A stretch of 64,000 nucleotides of DNA from NCBI GenBank assembly GCA_038373885.1, contig JAWZYV010016944.1, positions 2,046,001 through 2,110,000 of the forward strand. The letters are read 5' to 3'. The notes beneath the pieces were generated by a model. That model did not search any database. It was not told the origin of the DNA and saw only the letters and a program-made list of their open reading frames with translations. The translations under genes and the position numbers were made by a program. The DNA comes from Cheiracanthium punctorium (taxonomy: Eukaryota > Arthropoda > Arachnida > Araneae > Cheiracanthiidae). This document shows positions 55,401 to 59,171 of the stretch, piece after piece; positions within the stretch are counted from its first letter, which is position 1, and the number at the start of each line of letters is the position of its first letter.

Positions 55401-55952
55401 GGTAAAAAATTCTCTTGATGATGGAACCTGAAAGGCACCTTCCTTGGCCAGAAGATTAGCAAATTCATTATCATAAAGTCCATTATGAGATGGGATCCAT
55501 TTAAGAGATTTCATATTGCTGAGAAAGCAATTTTTAGAGTTTTAAGAATCCTAGATTTTAAAATGAGAATAATTTTTAACTATGCAGATGTTTTAGCTCT
55601 GTTGCAGTCTATTATTTGAGCACAGTTGTATAGGTGGAACAAATATTCTCTCCATAGAACATCTTTTAAACAAATATATTGCAGCTTGTATTGATAGAAT
55701 ATTATTACCAGAATTTAAATTTTTGGTAGACAGTCAATAGGTTGATAACCTTCTATCAACAAGGATTTAAATTAATTGATAATGTTACTAACTTTTAAAA
55801 ATACTTACAATCAGAATCTTCCAATTCTAAAAGAAATGGACAAGGCCGGCCATTCAAAAGAGCTGTTAGTGCATTGCTAGCTTGATTGAAAACTAATTCA
55901 GGATGCAACTTTGATATAAGTTTAATGACATCCATTACTTCTGAACGAAATT
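1307..55952 (-). CDS. XPO5: Exportin-5 gene, internal part (10 exons, both ends outside window)
   Basis: Exportin-5 is a karyopherin-beta family nuclear export receptor. With RanGTP it carries pre-miRNA hairpins, and some tRNAs and dsRNA-binding proteins, out of the nucleus. Ten minus-strand exons with AG/GT borders join without a phase conflict into 333 codons. The encoded order matches the central part of animal exportin-5 as I know it: a segment ending in SEVMDVIKLISKLHPE, then SYVLSCTSALF, VQNLRRHTCSLLIKL, EKGSLLEALMIL, a block with LSPVFSSWLTDDME, SPDHFITFVGLDK, KNRTQINFCVNMI and YRNPSAALLVPVF. Vertebrate exportin-5 has close counterparts in the same order (for example VRNVRRHACSSIIKM and MEALVLIS). 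Introns are 16155, 321, 3618, 5341, 707, 9944, 1253, 137 and 16170 bp. Identification is by recognition, not by a search. Upstream exons (N-terminal Ran-binding part) and downstream exons were not found in the window. Confidence 0.93.
1426..2159. other. XPO5 intron sequence with (TA)n
   Basis: AT-rich, with a (TA)n run at 1781-1801, a small palindromic cagggggagaccccctg at 1824-1840, and the motif acagggtgtcccaaaaagg near 2072, which looks like a transposon terminus. No gene seen. Confidence 0.5.
2160..2744 (-). pseudogene. Ty3/gypsy aspartic protease domain
   Basis: Open frame with the retropepsin active-site motif LIDTGSELNLV followed by the usual beta-strand rich pattern and a C-terminal IVLGVDVINKL flap-to-helix motif. 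Read-through below base 2160 into the neighbouring repeat adds a meaningless hydrophobic tail, so I end the domain there. In an intact element this dimeric enzyme cuts the Gag-Pol polyprotein. Confidence 0.75.
2745..3416 (-). pseudogene. gypsy gag C-terminal part with zinc knuckle (frameshifted)
   Basis: On the minus strand, pieces such as CIKQSLPYDIQEHFIDDLP (about 3180-3250) and a CCHC zinc knuckle CFACNLYGHVASQC (about 2888-2930) can be read, but in different frames and with stops between them. Zinc knuckles bind the element's RNA. It continues the gag that starts at 3926. Confidence 0.7.
3417..3926 (-). pseudogene. gypsy gag N-terminal part
   Basis: 169 codons from ATG. The start KAKKCDLLLLCEELDI, a charged coiled-coil stretch (REREEREFELRQLE) and a capsid-like segment around YLALFEKQIGRLDI are typical of one arthropod Ty3/gypsy gag class. 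It breaks at base 3417, where the alignment continues in another frame. The start codon follows the primer binding site by about 110 bp. Confidence 0.75.
4040..4057 (-). promoter_or_regulatory. Primer binding site, tRNA-Pro type
   Basis: Minus strand reads TGGGGGCTCGGCCGGGAT, two bases after an LTR end CTTCCTACA. It closely resembles the tRNA-Pro primer site known from gammaretroviruses, with one base different from the form I recall. It primes minus-strand DNA synthesis. Confidence 0.75.
4060..4193 (-). repeat. Candidate LTR (end) of the 2160-4193 gypsy element
   Basis: The TGTAGGAAG..GTAGAACA interval next to the primer site could be a short LTR (minus strand TG...CA). The far end is a guess because no second LTR copy is in the window. 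Confidence 0.35.
4195..4228. repeat. Perfect 15-bp palindrome
   Basis: tgaaaatataaggag and its exact inverse complement are separated by tggg. It sits just outside the candidate LTR. Confidence 0.9.
4229..5401. other. XPO5 intron with Tigger-like terminus
   Basis: No gene. At about 4537 there is a Tigger-like start (acagtgaacttcggttata, repeated as acagtgaactttaggctata at about 4566). Near 5165-5240 there are aaggaatttttaagg repeats. A purine run (gaaagagagagagag) lies at 5336-5357. The last 40 bases match a repeat copy at about 49110-49150. Confidence 0.5.
5402..6788 (+). repeat. 5' LTR (about 1387 bp)
   Basis: Matches 12571-14133 along its length, but carries about 20 bp (gtaagaagtaaaaggtgacc, around 6308-6327) where the other LTR has about 183 bp. 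It should contain the promoter. I did not pin down a TATA box. Confidence 0.9.
6790..6800 (+). promoter_or_regulatory. Primer binding site
   Basis: TGGTGCCGTTC starts one base after the LTR end, as expected for pairing with the 3' CCA end of a tRNA. I cannot name the tRNA. Confidence 0.65.
6801..6991 (+). other. Gypsy leader with poly-T run
   Basis: Untranslated leader between the primer site and gag. It holds about 30 consecutive T at 6843-6872. Confidence 0.6.
6992..7858 (+). CDS. gag: Ty3/gypsy Gag
   Basis: 288 codons from ATG to TAA, intact. Residues about 30-190 form the retrotransposon gag (capsid-like) region, followed by a short coiled-coil segment. A single CCHC zinc knuckle CFKCRKPGHYSRDC has its ligands at C257, C260, H265 and C270. 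Gag assembles the particle and binds element RNA. The last codons CAG GGA AAC TAA contain a G_GGA_AAC slippery heptamer, so the same message can yield Gag alone or Gag-Pol by a -1 shift. Codon use is less AT-biased than the surrounding intron. Confidence 0.93.
   Translation: MPRSSTEELPSLDNTRHITVTTVNFGEFIPLVTPFSGNNPDFTINDFFDKIEEIAKHASWKDEQILFVAKTKCVGEADAFVRSQPQLKAADYRTFKEALKDRFGTNDKDYSVLKFTTAVQGFNETTRGFLSRLNGLAHRCFPDDEPIRQRMLVSQCLQGFRPSVRRFIMAQDHDTFEKIWALALQEEQCAALEKAYANVNIVDIEPKPSAIETELREIKSLVQNSIFETDKRVSDLQEEVKRLNKLVINNGNNRIICFKCRKPGHYSRDCRSRYYNQHRPNGNDRQGN
7843..9489 (+). pseudogene. pol: Ty3/gypsy Pol, first part: protease and reverse transcriptase (ends at TAG)
   Basis: Open in the -1 frame relative to gag, with no ATG needed if entered by frameshift. 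The protease motif LIDTGASISII has its catalytic Asp at 7996-7998. The RT begins near 8800 and includes RLVCDYRKLN, LPQGLKNAASSFQ and the YLDD box (9340-9351). The first catalytic aspartate, normally in an LDL.SGYWQ context, reads LHLCSGYWQM (His codon CAC at 9154-9156), so polymerase activity should be lost. The frame stops at TAG 9490-9492 just after ITYLGF, where the family continues. Neutral decay after insertion explains both lesions. Confidence 0.9.
7849..7855 (+). promoter_or_regulatory. -1 ribosomal frameshift slippery site G_GGA_AAC
   Basis: GGGAAAC sits in the exact X_XXY_YYZ register of the gag frame, directly before the gag TAA at 7856-7858. The pol frame (-1) is open from 7843 onward, so slippage here leads straight into the protease. 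The downstream RNA structure was not computed. Confidence 0.8.
9493..11748 (+). pseudogene. pol: Ty3/gypsy Pol, second part: RNase H and integrase
   Basis: Same frame as the first part. A second in-frame stop, TGA at 9682-9684, splits the RT thumb/connection. RNase H follows with HTDASGYAIGAVLSQ and FERETLAVVW. Integrase has an HHCC zinc region ending SCHSCLERR and an intact catalytic triad. Numbered from 9778 it is D279 (GMDAVG), D338 (LITDRG) and E374 (GVVERF), spaced D-X58-D-X35-E. A C-terminal tail rich in Pro and Ser ends at TGA 11746-11748. RNase H and integrase look chemically intact, but two stops make the polyprotein unusable. Confidence 0.92.
11749..12570 (+). other. Gypsy 3' untranslated region and polypurine tract
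   Basis: About 820 bp of T-rich sequence without an ORF; no envelope gene. The purine stretch tgagagggaggt (about 12551-12562) just before the 3' LTR is the likely plus-strand primer. Confidence 0.7.
12571..14133 (+). repeat. 3' LTR (about 1563 bp)
   Basis: Near-identical to the 5' LTR except for small indels and a more GC-rich segment at about 13489-13671 that replaces the 20-bp segment of the 5' copy. Confidence 0.9.
14134..14518. repeat. Dispersed repeat that was the gypsy target
   Basis: ctcaaatccccacggtttag and neighbours match a second copy at about 49140-49270 (tcaggttcctcagaattt versus gcaggttcctcggaattt). It shows the retrotransposon landed inside an older repeat. It ends with GTCTACAA, the duplication of the next element. 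Confidence 0.7.
14519..17321. mobile_element. hAT-type nonautonomous element with 8-bp duplication
   Basis: Ends CAGTGGTGTATCCAGG and CCTGGTTACGCCACTG are inverted repeats. GTCTACAA flanks both sides (14511-14518 and 17322-17329), the 8-bp size typical of hAT. No transposase. A segment with ccttgacactaagtgtgatga occurs twice inside (about 14564 and 17141), so the element has an internal duplication or nested copy. Interior also has a 29-bp unit repeated three times at 15720-15809 and many G runs. Confidence 0.8.
15720..15809. repeat. 29-bp tandem repeat, about 3 copies
   Basis: Unit ttagtactttattttatttt plus ataaatatt. Confidence 0.85.
17330..17595. other. XPO5 intron, no gene
   Basis: Contains a Tigger-like terminus ending aagtctactgta near 17438 and a poly-A run at 17564-17584 close to the donor of the 17596 exon. 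Confidence 0.5.
17596..17661 (-). CDS. XPO5: XPO5 exon, 66 nt
   Basis: Acceptor tttttcag, donor gtaagtatt. 22 codons, phase 0 on both sides. It contains INFCVNMIRTCSKRCKI, matching exportin-5 RMSFCVYSILGVVKRT. The next intron (16.2 kb) contains both gypsy elements and the hAT insertion. Confidence 0.92.
17799..17889 (-). CDS. XPO5: XPO5 exon, 91 nt
   Basis: Acceptor attgtag, donor gtaaattt. 1 nt + 30 codons. It contains SPDHFITFVGLDKSADEF, matching exportin-5 DAFIAYVGTDQKS. Separated from the next exon by a 137-bp intron. Confidence 0.94.
17890..18217. other. XPO5 intron, AT-rich, nothing recognised
   Basis: Simple AT-rich sequence with one C run (18020-18028). Confidence 0.6.
18231..19057. 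mobile_element. Unclassified insertion, GC-rich, flanked by 13-bp direct repeats
   Basis: AGCATTCTAGAGA stands at 18218-18230 and again at 19058-19070, the size of a LINE-type target duplication. The first 450 bp (to about 18670) are far more GC-rich than the surroundings. ORFs are open on both strands there only because stops are rare in GC-rich DNA, and none resembles a known protein. A poly-A run lies at 18777-18805, inside rather than at an end. It could be a SINE-like or chimeric retroposon. The class is not known to me. Confidence 0.6.
19143..19235 (-). CDS. XPO5: XPO5 exon, 93 nt
   Basis: Acceptor gtatttcag, donor gtaagtatt. 1 nt + 30 codons + 2 nt. It contains KEILSPVFSSWLTDDME, matching exportin-5 EELMAPVASIWLSQDM. 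The intron before it (9.9 kb) contains the Sola-like and foldback elements. Confidence 0.94.
19236..20797. other. XPO5 intron with an unclassified relic
   Basis: The block at about 19740-20100 is less AT-rich and looks like a decayed repeat, without a readable protein. A T run lies at 20431-20453. The rest is AT-rich. Confidence 0.5.
20802..24083. mobile_element. Foldback element with TTAA flanks
   Basis: Two arms of about 1.3 kb (about 20802-22100 and 22800-24083) are inverted copies of each other. TTAA stands at both outer edges (20798-20801 and 24084-24087). Ends read GAGGCATTGCAGAGG on the left and GAGCCGTTGCAAAAG on the inverse of the right. Each arm carries a tandem series of 135-145 bp units starting acagg(g/a)(g/a)cactca. 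The middle (about 22130-22759) holds a third, diverged arm in the orientation of the right arm, ending in GCCTC next to TTAA. No transposase. Long runs of G, C and A occur. Confidence 0.85.
24088..24399. other. XPO5 intron with pogo-like terminus relic
   Basis: attatctgcaaccatgtata and ataatacgctgcacagtata recall the termini of the 47582-51770 element, but no complete element can be drawn. Confidence 0.4.
25494..26516 (-). pseudogene. Sola-like transposase, C-terminal catalytic part
   Basis: 340 codons. The ATG is probably internal, since the frame is open further upstream into the 19-bp duplication. Candidate catalytic acids are D53 in LLDFSENYSF, D137 in HYFSDGCAGQYKN and E176 or D178 in SHGKTECDGIGGTVKR. 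This DFSENYS / FSDG..QYKN / SHGK..CDG pattern is one I associate with a widespread animal DNA transposon family. A C-terminal block VTVNDLYIACYVACLYDNFWYFGIV and FLHPQGPSPLFYWP looks like a small beta domain. Apart from the frame break it is well preserved. Confidence 0.75.
26612..28003 (-). pseudogene. Sola-like transposase, N-terminal part
   Basis: 463 codons from ATG. Early CICLHHKS-type and C..C motifs (CCDPIKRH, KLCSSCRNLLLK) suggest a zinc-binding N-terminus. An acidic, coiled-coil middle (about 140-260) follows. Then comes a conserved block with SIRQAQKLVKEKG and a Cys/His cluster (VCVCTIHQNVILLIHAA, then CEEPKRECKLRHFNECP) that likely forms a second zinc module. The frame ends at TAA right inside a duplicated 19-bp block (ctaaaaaacttccaaa repeated). 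The continuation is in another frame at 26516. The superfamily name is inference; the transposase assignment is supported by the TIRs. Confidence 0.75.
28959..29179. other. XPO5 intron, AT-rich
   Basis: Short AT-rich stretch between the Sola-like element and exon 29180; nothing recognised. Confidence 0.6.
29180..29286 (-). CDS. XPO5: XPO5 exon, 107 nt
   Basis: Acceptor gattttag, donor gtaaattc. 35 codons + 2 nt. It contains EQLSTIEKGSLLEALMIL, matching exportin-5 LLTQMEKCALMEALVLIS. The AG at the end plus T of the next exon forms Ser. Confidence 0.95.
29287..29993. other. XPO5 intron with a MITE-like relic
   Basis: About 29425-29660 contains cgtataacacagattcatat, a related cctcatataacacagattta, and an end-like tttctactgta, resembling a decayed Tigger-type MITE. 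No gene. Confidence 0.4.
29994..30125 (-). CDS. XPO5: XPO5 exon, 132 nt
   Basis: Acceptor tcttttag, donor gtgagttg. 44 codons, phase 0 on both sides. It contains KNVQNLRRHTCSLLIKL, which matches the highly characteristic VRNVRRHACSSIIKM of exportin-5. This is the strongest single piece of the identification. Confidence 0.95.
30126..33037. other. XPO5 intron, AT-rich with relics
   Basis: A perfect 14-bp hairpin lies at 31000-31035. A possible element between cagggtcctattttt (31407) and gtagaaaccctg (32187-32198) has internal ccttgac / ccctgac motifs like the 61513-62325 element. No protein-coding gene. Confidence 0.5.
31000..31035. repeat. Hairpin, 14-bp perfect arms, 8-nt loop
   Basis: gcagtcattatttg, loop ttgatatc, then caaataatgactgc. 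Pairing extends about 5 more positions outward with one mismatch. Confidence 0.85.
33038..33495. mobile_element. Deleted Tigger-type element
   Basis: Ends CAGTAAAGCTCTAATTATTC and, inverted, CAATAGAGTCCCGATTATCT are flanked by TA (33036-33037 and 33496-33497). The frame around 33130-33250 (QHVDRLLELLEIQDEDAHLA) resembles the C-terminal tail of Tigger transposases. Most of the transposase is gone. Confidence 0.65.
33498..35466. other. XPO5 intron with dispersed repeats and (GT)n
   Basis: About 33900-34260 and 34440-34620 carry a decayed dispersed repeat (acagggtcacccaaaagact, aagtctacagacagtcatt) related to sequences at 60.2-63.2 kb. (GT)n runs 34315-34354. About 34370-34440 (ggttgccttggtaggaggac) recurs at about 63275. 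No gene. Confidence 0.55.
35467..35562 (-). CDS. XPO5: XPO5 exon, 96 nt
   Basis: Acceptor tttctag, donor gtaagtttc. 32 codons, phase 0 on both sides. It contains DLYLKSYVLSCTSALFFF, matching the exportin-5 ILSCVLTNVSALFPF segment. Confidence 0.93.
35817..36910. repeat. Degenerate tandem array, unit about 170-190 bp
   Basis: Recurring blocks such as cttccttattccataaaac, ttcggaattgaaatct, ttaaaatc(a/g)cctactaaaac and atcataatccatgag appear three to four times. The first part (ctttcagattttaaatacgc) is shared with the repeat arms at 36933-38673. Confidence 0.7.
36933..38673 (+). repeat. Left copy of a large inverted repeat pair
   Basis: Matches 42473-43636 in inverse orientation through many blocks, for example ctccggcaaacag, aatctgaaaactttcagatt, cttgccaaatatggcaacct and ggagaatttccatacaaaat. 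It is interrupted by the 602-bp hAT MITE at 37406-38007. The repeat class is unknown to me. Confidence 0.8.
37406..38007. mobile_element. hAT-type MITE, 602 bp
   Basis: Flanked by TTAAATGC on both sides (37398-37405 and 38008-38015). Ends CAGGATTT and, inverted, CAGGGTTT. The uninterrupted sequence is seen in the inverted copy near 43190, which confirms the insertion. No coding capacity. Confidence 0.8.
38964..39036 (+). repeat. tRNA-like sequence (SINE head or tRNA pseudogene)
   Basis: tagctcagtggtagagc (D arm) and ctgggttctattcccag (T arm) with near-complete acceptor pairing CCCAGAG/CTCTGGA give a cloverleaf. The anticodon position reads GTT, but base 33 is C, the anticodon stem has mismatches and the T loop is aberrant. 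It is flanked by aatgcgagaaattt and aatttttcgcat, which are near inverted copies. Probably a tRNA-derived repeat, not a working tRNA. Confidence 0.65.
39181..39237 (-). CDS. XPO5: XPO5 exon, 57 nt
   Basis: Acceptor attttag, donor gtaaac. 19 codons, phase 0 at both ends: KLSSDGLKLLAMTSNFDCE, aligning with exportin-5 DGIELLQMVLNFDTK. It joins in phase to the exon at 35562-35467, which continues the family alignment without a gap. Confidence 0.9.
39559..39653 (-). CDS. XPO5: XPO5 exon, 95 nt
   Basis: Acceptor tttatag, donor gtatgc. 2 nt + 31 codons; ends in phase 0. The peptide includes SIWDSFVHYMDSVFSSFLK, matching the exportin-5 WEAMTLFLESV region. The preceding intron (about 16 kb) holds many transposons; the following one is only 321 bp. 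Confidence 0.92.
39654..39898. other. XPO5 intron, AT-rich
   Basis: Short stretch between exon 39653 and the Tigger element; nothing recognised. Confidence 0.6.
39901..42365 (+). mobile_element. Tigger/pogo DNA transposon, decayed
   Basis: Ends CAGTCGACTCGAGTTATAAC and, inverted, CAGTCGACTCGCATTATAAC (about 25 bp of inverted repeat) are flanked by TA (39899-39900, 42366-42367). The interior encodes a broken Tigger-type transposase on the plus strand. It lies in the XPO5 intron between exons 55809 and 39653. Confidence 0.88.
40330..41965 (+). pseudogene. Tigger-type transposase relic
   Basis: The frames broken by stops and shifts include a helix-turn-helix start (SIDTKIKTLECVDEKCLPKT), a CENP-B-like DNA-binding part (GLLDWLKSMRAKNIPVDG), the first catalytic region FNADEAALFYKLFPDR (about 40940-40985) and KQRVTLLLGVNMLGNEKLP. 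The second catalytic region LLIVDNCTAHTKEI is near 41255, and LPPNAASELQLMD shortly after. An acidic C-terminal tail follows to 41965. Stops at about 40986, 41175 and others make it inactive. Confidence 0.82.
42473..43636 (-). repeat. Right copy of the large inverted repeat pair
   Basis: Inverse of 36933-38673 without the hAT MITE. The two copies bracket the XPO5 exons 39653-39559 and 39237-39181 as well as the Tigger element and tRNA-like repeat. Confidence 0.8.
43637..45580. other. XPO5 intron, no gene recognised
   Basis: Mostly AT-rich. About 44780-45070 looks like a decayed repeat with a direct duplication of atcttgaagacatctttctg (near 44960 and 45010). No protein could be read. Confidence 0.5.
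45587..47437. mobile_element. CAGGGTGCCCAC element, 6-bp duplication, unclassified
   Basis: Ends CAGGGTGCCCACCA and, inverted, CAGGGTGCCCACTGG are flanked by CTTTAC on both sides (45581-45586 and 47438-47443). Subterminal regions carry short repeats of aatagttgc / agtagcc. No transposase ORF; the interior includes (AC)n and long A and T runs at about 46415-46480. The superfamily is uncertain. Confidence 0.75.
48054..48113. repeat. Short palindromic insertion TAGGGGCC..GGCCCCTA
   Basis: Perfect 8-bp inverted ends enclose GC-rich gactcgctacgctcgctttt. A small foldback-type repeat within the pogo-like element. Confidence 0.5.
49500..50640 (-). pseudogene. pogo-like transposase relic
   Basis: Reading on the minus strand: a psq-type helix-turn-helix start (SYSADFKLKVIRKAEEFGNR, about 50580-50640), a CENP-B-like segment (PELDVLHRWITVERSKGNPV), then three acid motifs: FNMDEVPVCFDSP, HGLLILDSMKAHL and ILQPLDVGINKSFK. 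The tail KLRHVSYAEVTHWVKTAWDE is in a third frame (about 49560-49620). Frameshifts near 50050 and 49670, and a 16-bp inverted duplication at 50544-50581 within the HTH part, inactivate it. The DDD-type acids and GLL(I)LDSM wording fit pogo/Tigger-group enzymes. Confidence 0.8.
50544..50581. repeat. 16-bp perfect inverted duplication in transposase relic
   Basis: gggaggctggacgact, loop tgaaat, then the exact inverse complement. It interrupts the helix-turn-helix coding region. Confidence 0.9.
51773..52665. other. XPO5 intron, no gene recognised
   Basis: AT-rich, with a less AT-rich part at 52070-52320. Open frames there have no recognisable domain. Confidence 0.5.
52666..54112. mobile_element. 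Degenerate nonautonomous element with RTE/SINE-like tail
   Basis: It starts near taactagctgtgtagcctgg and ends with ctttcatcc-type motifs (aaatttcatccaaatcc, gaaagaataacaaacatac) and attagtaggataggatagga. That tail is typical of arthropod RTE-related LINE/SINE 3' ends. The minus-strand ORF 52776-52985 (HPEQRRIEQAECQA) recalls repeats at the N-terminus of Helitron-associated proteins. The combination is unclear, and the element may be composite. A (GT)n stretch sits at about 53956-53974. Confidence 0.45.
54113..54357. other. XPO5 intron, possible LINE tail
   Basis: Probably the continuation of the LINE copy split by the hAT insertion; weak evidence. Confidence 0.35.
54366..55079 (-). mobile_element. 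hAT remnant with 8-bp duplication
   Basis: Ends CAGGGATGGGC and, inverted, CACGGATGGGC, followed by GC-rich gcgggcca blocks. Flanks are GTCTAGTC (54358-54365) and GTCTAGCC (55080-55087), 7 of 8 identical. Only the C-terminal part of a transposase remains. Confidence 0.8.
54448..54981 (-). pseudogene. hAT transposase C-terminal fragment
   Basis: In two frames on the minus strand: KKVHFEFECRFQDFSAIQTE, SDLQFELIELQSNNHLKQLF and FYKSLLKVSFPNL, then FSTMNLRENSFRSRLTDEHL and FLRISASHFEP. This is the C-terminal dimerisation region shared by hAT transposases and domesticated relatives such as GTF2IRD2/EPM2AIP1-type proteins. The DDE core is deleted and a frameshift lies near 54635. An AT microsatellite is at about 54943-54972. 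Confidence 0.8.
55088..55560 (-). pseudogene. LINE ORF2 3' end: RNase H and zinc-like tail
   Basis: The minus strand reads MKSLKWIPSHNGLYDNEFAN and LLAKEGAF (55425-55514), the RNase H signature of Jockey/I-type LINEs. In other frames there is a tail with NCNSEQASPDHLLNCVCLGR (about 55130-55200), the C-terminal C..C/H/C motif of arthropod LINE proteins. Frameshifts and truncation make it dead. The hAT remnant is inserted directly after it. Confidence 0.7.
55561..55808. other. XPO5 intron, AT-rich
   Basis: Nothing recognised except a possible extension of the LINE fragment. Confidence 0.5.
55809..55952 (-). CDS. XPO5: XPO5 exon (first in window), 144 nt
   Basis: Acceptor attttcag and donor gtaagtatt border an open frame. 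It starts with 2 nt completing a codon, runs 47 codons and ends with 1 nt (phase 1). It contains FRSEVMDVIKLISKLHPELV and later NGRPCPFLLELEDSD. The last base plus GC of the next exon makes a Cys codon. This corresponds to the exportin-5 stretch around GEVMRLACRLDP. Confidence 0.9.
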
Positions 55953-56479
55953 CTGAAAATGCACCGGCAAAACATTTAATTATGTAATTTCAGTAAACTA
56001 ATATAGAAACTTAACATTTTGATAAAGCATATATTTCTAATTTGTTTTCAAGAAAAAGGTAGCTCATGTCACCAAATATCTTTAGAACTACATGTATACC
56101 ACAACTTAGGAAACAAAGTTCAAAAACTTTTTTTTCTTTGTTGTTGTTTCAAAGCAAAAGAATGAATATCAAGAACAGCCTTAACAAAAAAGACAATTTA
56201 ATAAACAAGATAGTTATTCAACTTAAAAAGAACAAGTAATATATAAAAAAAAAAATATTTAAGTCAATTCCTACTTAGGTATGCAAAGAAAGGCTTTATT
56301 TTAGTTACTTTTTAATTAATTAATTCCATTAATTTAATTAATTCCATTTAATTAATGAGTTAACATTTGAAAAAACTGTTTAATTTGAGTGGATGAATAA
56401 AAAATATTTTATTAACGAGTGAAAATTTTGAATAAGATATATAACTATACATAAGGAGAGTGTAAACTAATAGTAGGAA

Positions 56480-56516
<37 letters not shown>
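55953..56516. other. XPO5 intron, AT-rich
   Basis: taattaatt-rich sequence and a poly-A run at 56484-56515. I see no upstream XPO5 exon here. Confidence 0.6.
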
Positions 56517-56518
<2 letters not shown>

Positions 56519-56934
56519 ATGCACAGTTGGATGTTACAATAGTTCTAAATACAAAATTTCAACATTCTACGGTTAAAAGTTTTAGAGATACGAAATAATT
56601 ATTGGCGTCAGATTTGGTCATATTTCGGCAAAACTCGCCAAGGTCAGCAACAAATTGCGAGGTTCTGGGCATTGACCAACAAGACAGACTATCGCTAAAT
56701 TTGGCATTATTTCACCAAAAATCGCCAAGGACAAAGACAAATGGCAATATTTTGGGCATGGACCAAATGACTGACTATTGCCAAATTTGGAAATATTTTA
56801 GCAAAACTCGCCAAGGTCGATGACAAATGGCAAGATTTTGGGTATGGACCAAACAATGGCTGACTACAGATGTAATATATTGAAGATGTCCATAGGCATT
56901 AATGTACTGAAATTCTTTTGGGTGGTCCTATAAA
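56517..56934. repeat. Dispersed repeat with 82-bp tandem units
   Basis: gttggatgttacaatagttc and acaaaatttcaacattctac recur at about 60220, 60705 and 63170. From about 56612 to 56870 three diverged units of about 82 bp carry cgccaaggtc, gacaaatggcaa, ttttgggcatggaccaa and gactattgccaaatttgg. A 73-codon ORF spans them but is only a repeat artefact. Confidence 0.7.
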
Positions 56935-59132
56935 CAGGCATGAAAACAGCTGAAGAGGAAAAAAGAGGAAATACACGTGGACATATTTTCCAGCAAAAAA
57001 TTGAAAAATTTACGTGCACGTATTTTCAGGCATATATAACAAGGTTGATAATCAGGGGCTTAGCCAGGGGGGGGGGATATCGGGATATATCCCCCCCCCC
57101 CCGAAATGTTTGGATTAGTGATGAAATTCCATCTATTTATACACATATAAGTTCATATCTCCCCCCGAAAAATTTTCCTGGCTACGCGCCTGTTGATAAT
57201 GCAAAAACATGGAACTGGGGAATAATGTGTGAGCTTAAATTCAACCACTGTTAAACTAAATGGTGTACTAAACAATTTCTACCATTTAAATTTCAACCAC
57301 ACACAAAATGACTGTGATCCTGAAGAAAATAATTATGCACTGTAAATGTTTAATAATCAGTTTTAGATATACAATATTTATTAAAAGAAAACAGGCTATA
57401 ATTATTTAAAATAATTATCTTAAACAATATCGTAAAATCCTAGATCAAAACAAATCATAAGTCTCACATCCAAATTTCAGATTATTCTTTTGATATGAAA
57501 ATAAAATAAAAAATTGATTCTCAAAAATTTTAAGACCTATCTTTTTTTTTTTTTTTTTTTTTGATCAGAAATGGAATGAAAAATTATACATATGGCATTG
57601 GCATTTTCTAAAATAAGCATTCAAATGATAGAATAAAAGTGAAGTTTTCTTGTTTTGTTGGAAAAAGAATAATTCTTTAATAAATGTCTAAATATTTTCT
57701 CAGGTAAAATTTTAGAATCTTAGCAGTCTTGCAGCACATCAGCACACAGAAGTGGAACTTATGACAGGGACCTATGTTCTGCTCCTTCCTATATTAGCTG
57801 CAAAATACCAACTCACAAGATTATGCTTTTTAAAATTAACTGTAAAAATAATTACCAAAGAAAAACCTGCACATGAGAATAAAACGAAATAGCGATTTTC
57901 CTGATTTTAAAATTGAAGTGAAAATGTTTCAGAAATCAATAAACATATTATGGGGAAAATAATACTTTCCCGTTGAGTTACTAAAATGCCTTAAATTTTA
58001 ATTTAACAATAGAGTATTAAAAACTCTGTTTTGCATCTTGTTTTTAAAATTATTCATTTACCAAAAGGCTGCAAATAGATTGAAGTTCAGTTGGCAAATA
58101 TGGAACCCGGAAATCGGGGATAGTTAGTTACCATAATTTCGCTAGTATAGTCCGCGGATTATGCATGTCAAAAAGGGATTTTTTTCCAGGACACGGACTA
58201 TCTGGCTGAAATAAATTTCTTTTGCAAAAAAATTTAGTATATTGATCTTCCTTTTTGATCTGTAGTTAGCGCGCAAGCTCCAGTGAAGCCGATGCTAACA
58301 AATTTATTTCTGTAGAAAATAAAGCACATAGATGCACTTGAAGTGACGGCACGTCGGCATGCAGGGAGCATTTGAATTTGTTTCCCCCCCATTATGTCAA
58401 TTAAAGCATCGACGTAGTTACAGGTGCGGACAAGCTTCGTGAAACCATTTTAGAAATATTTCCGTCCGATATGCAGAAGAACCAAATTTTGAATGTGCTT
58501 TAAAAAAAAAATAATAATTTATGTAATACGGGGGAAAACGGGCCTTCACAAACCGAGGTACCGACGCCGCGTCAACATCGAGAAGGTTGTTATTGTTTTG
58601 TCTTCACTGAGCGAGCTGGCTAATAAAGCAAGAGAGCGAATTCTGCTGAGACGTTAAAACATGACTTGTGTCGCCTAGTCGCCTCAATTTCTTTCTTTTT
58701 TTTTTCCGATTGCGAACGCGAATTTTTAATAAAGAGCATTTTTAAATTTCATATTTCGTTAACTTTTAACCCAGAGAGAGTATCAATTGAATGTTGTTTA
58801 AAATTAAGTATTATGTGGATTGACCCATGAAAATTAGTAATGATCTTTTCTTTTCTTTTTGCTTGGTTATGTACATTTTCATAAATGATTAATAAAAGTA
58901 ATCTTTTTATTTATTTAAGGAGGCGATACGTCTTGCCTAAGGACGGATTAATGCAAGTTTATGGTCGGTTAGTTGAAATTTGTTTAGCTTATGGAAGTAA
59001 AATAGAATTTCTTTTTCCTGTAGCGGAGGAGTAATCGCCCCCCCCCCCAATCCCTTTAATCCGTCCGTGGTCTTACCATTAGTTAACTCTTCACGAAGTT
59101 ACGGTACATATTTTTAGTAAAATCCGCGTAAC

Positions 59133-59171
<39 letters not shown>

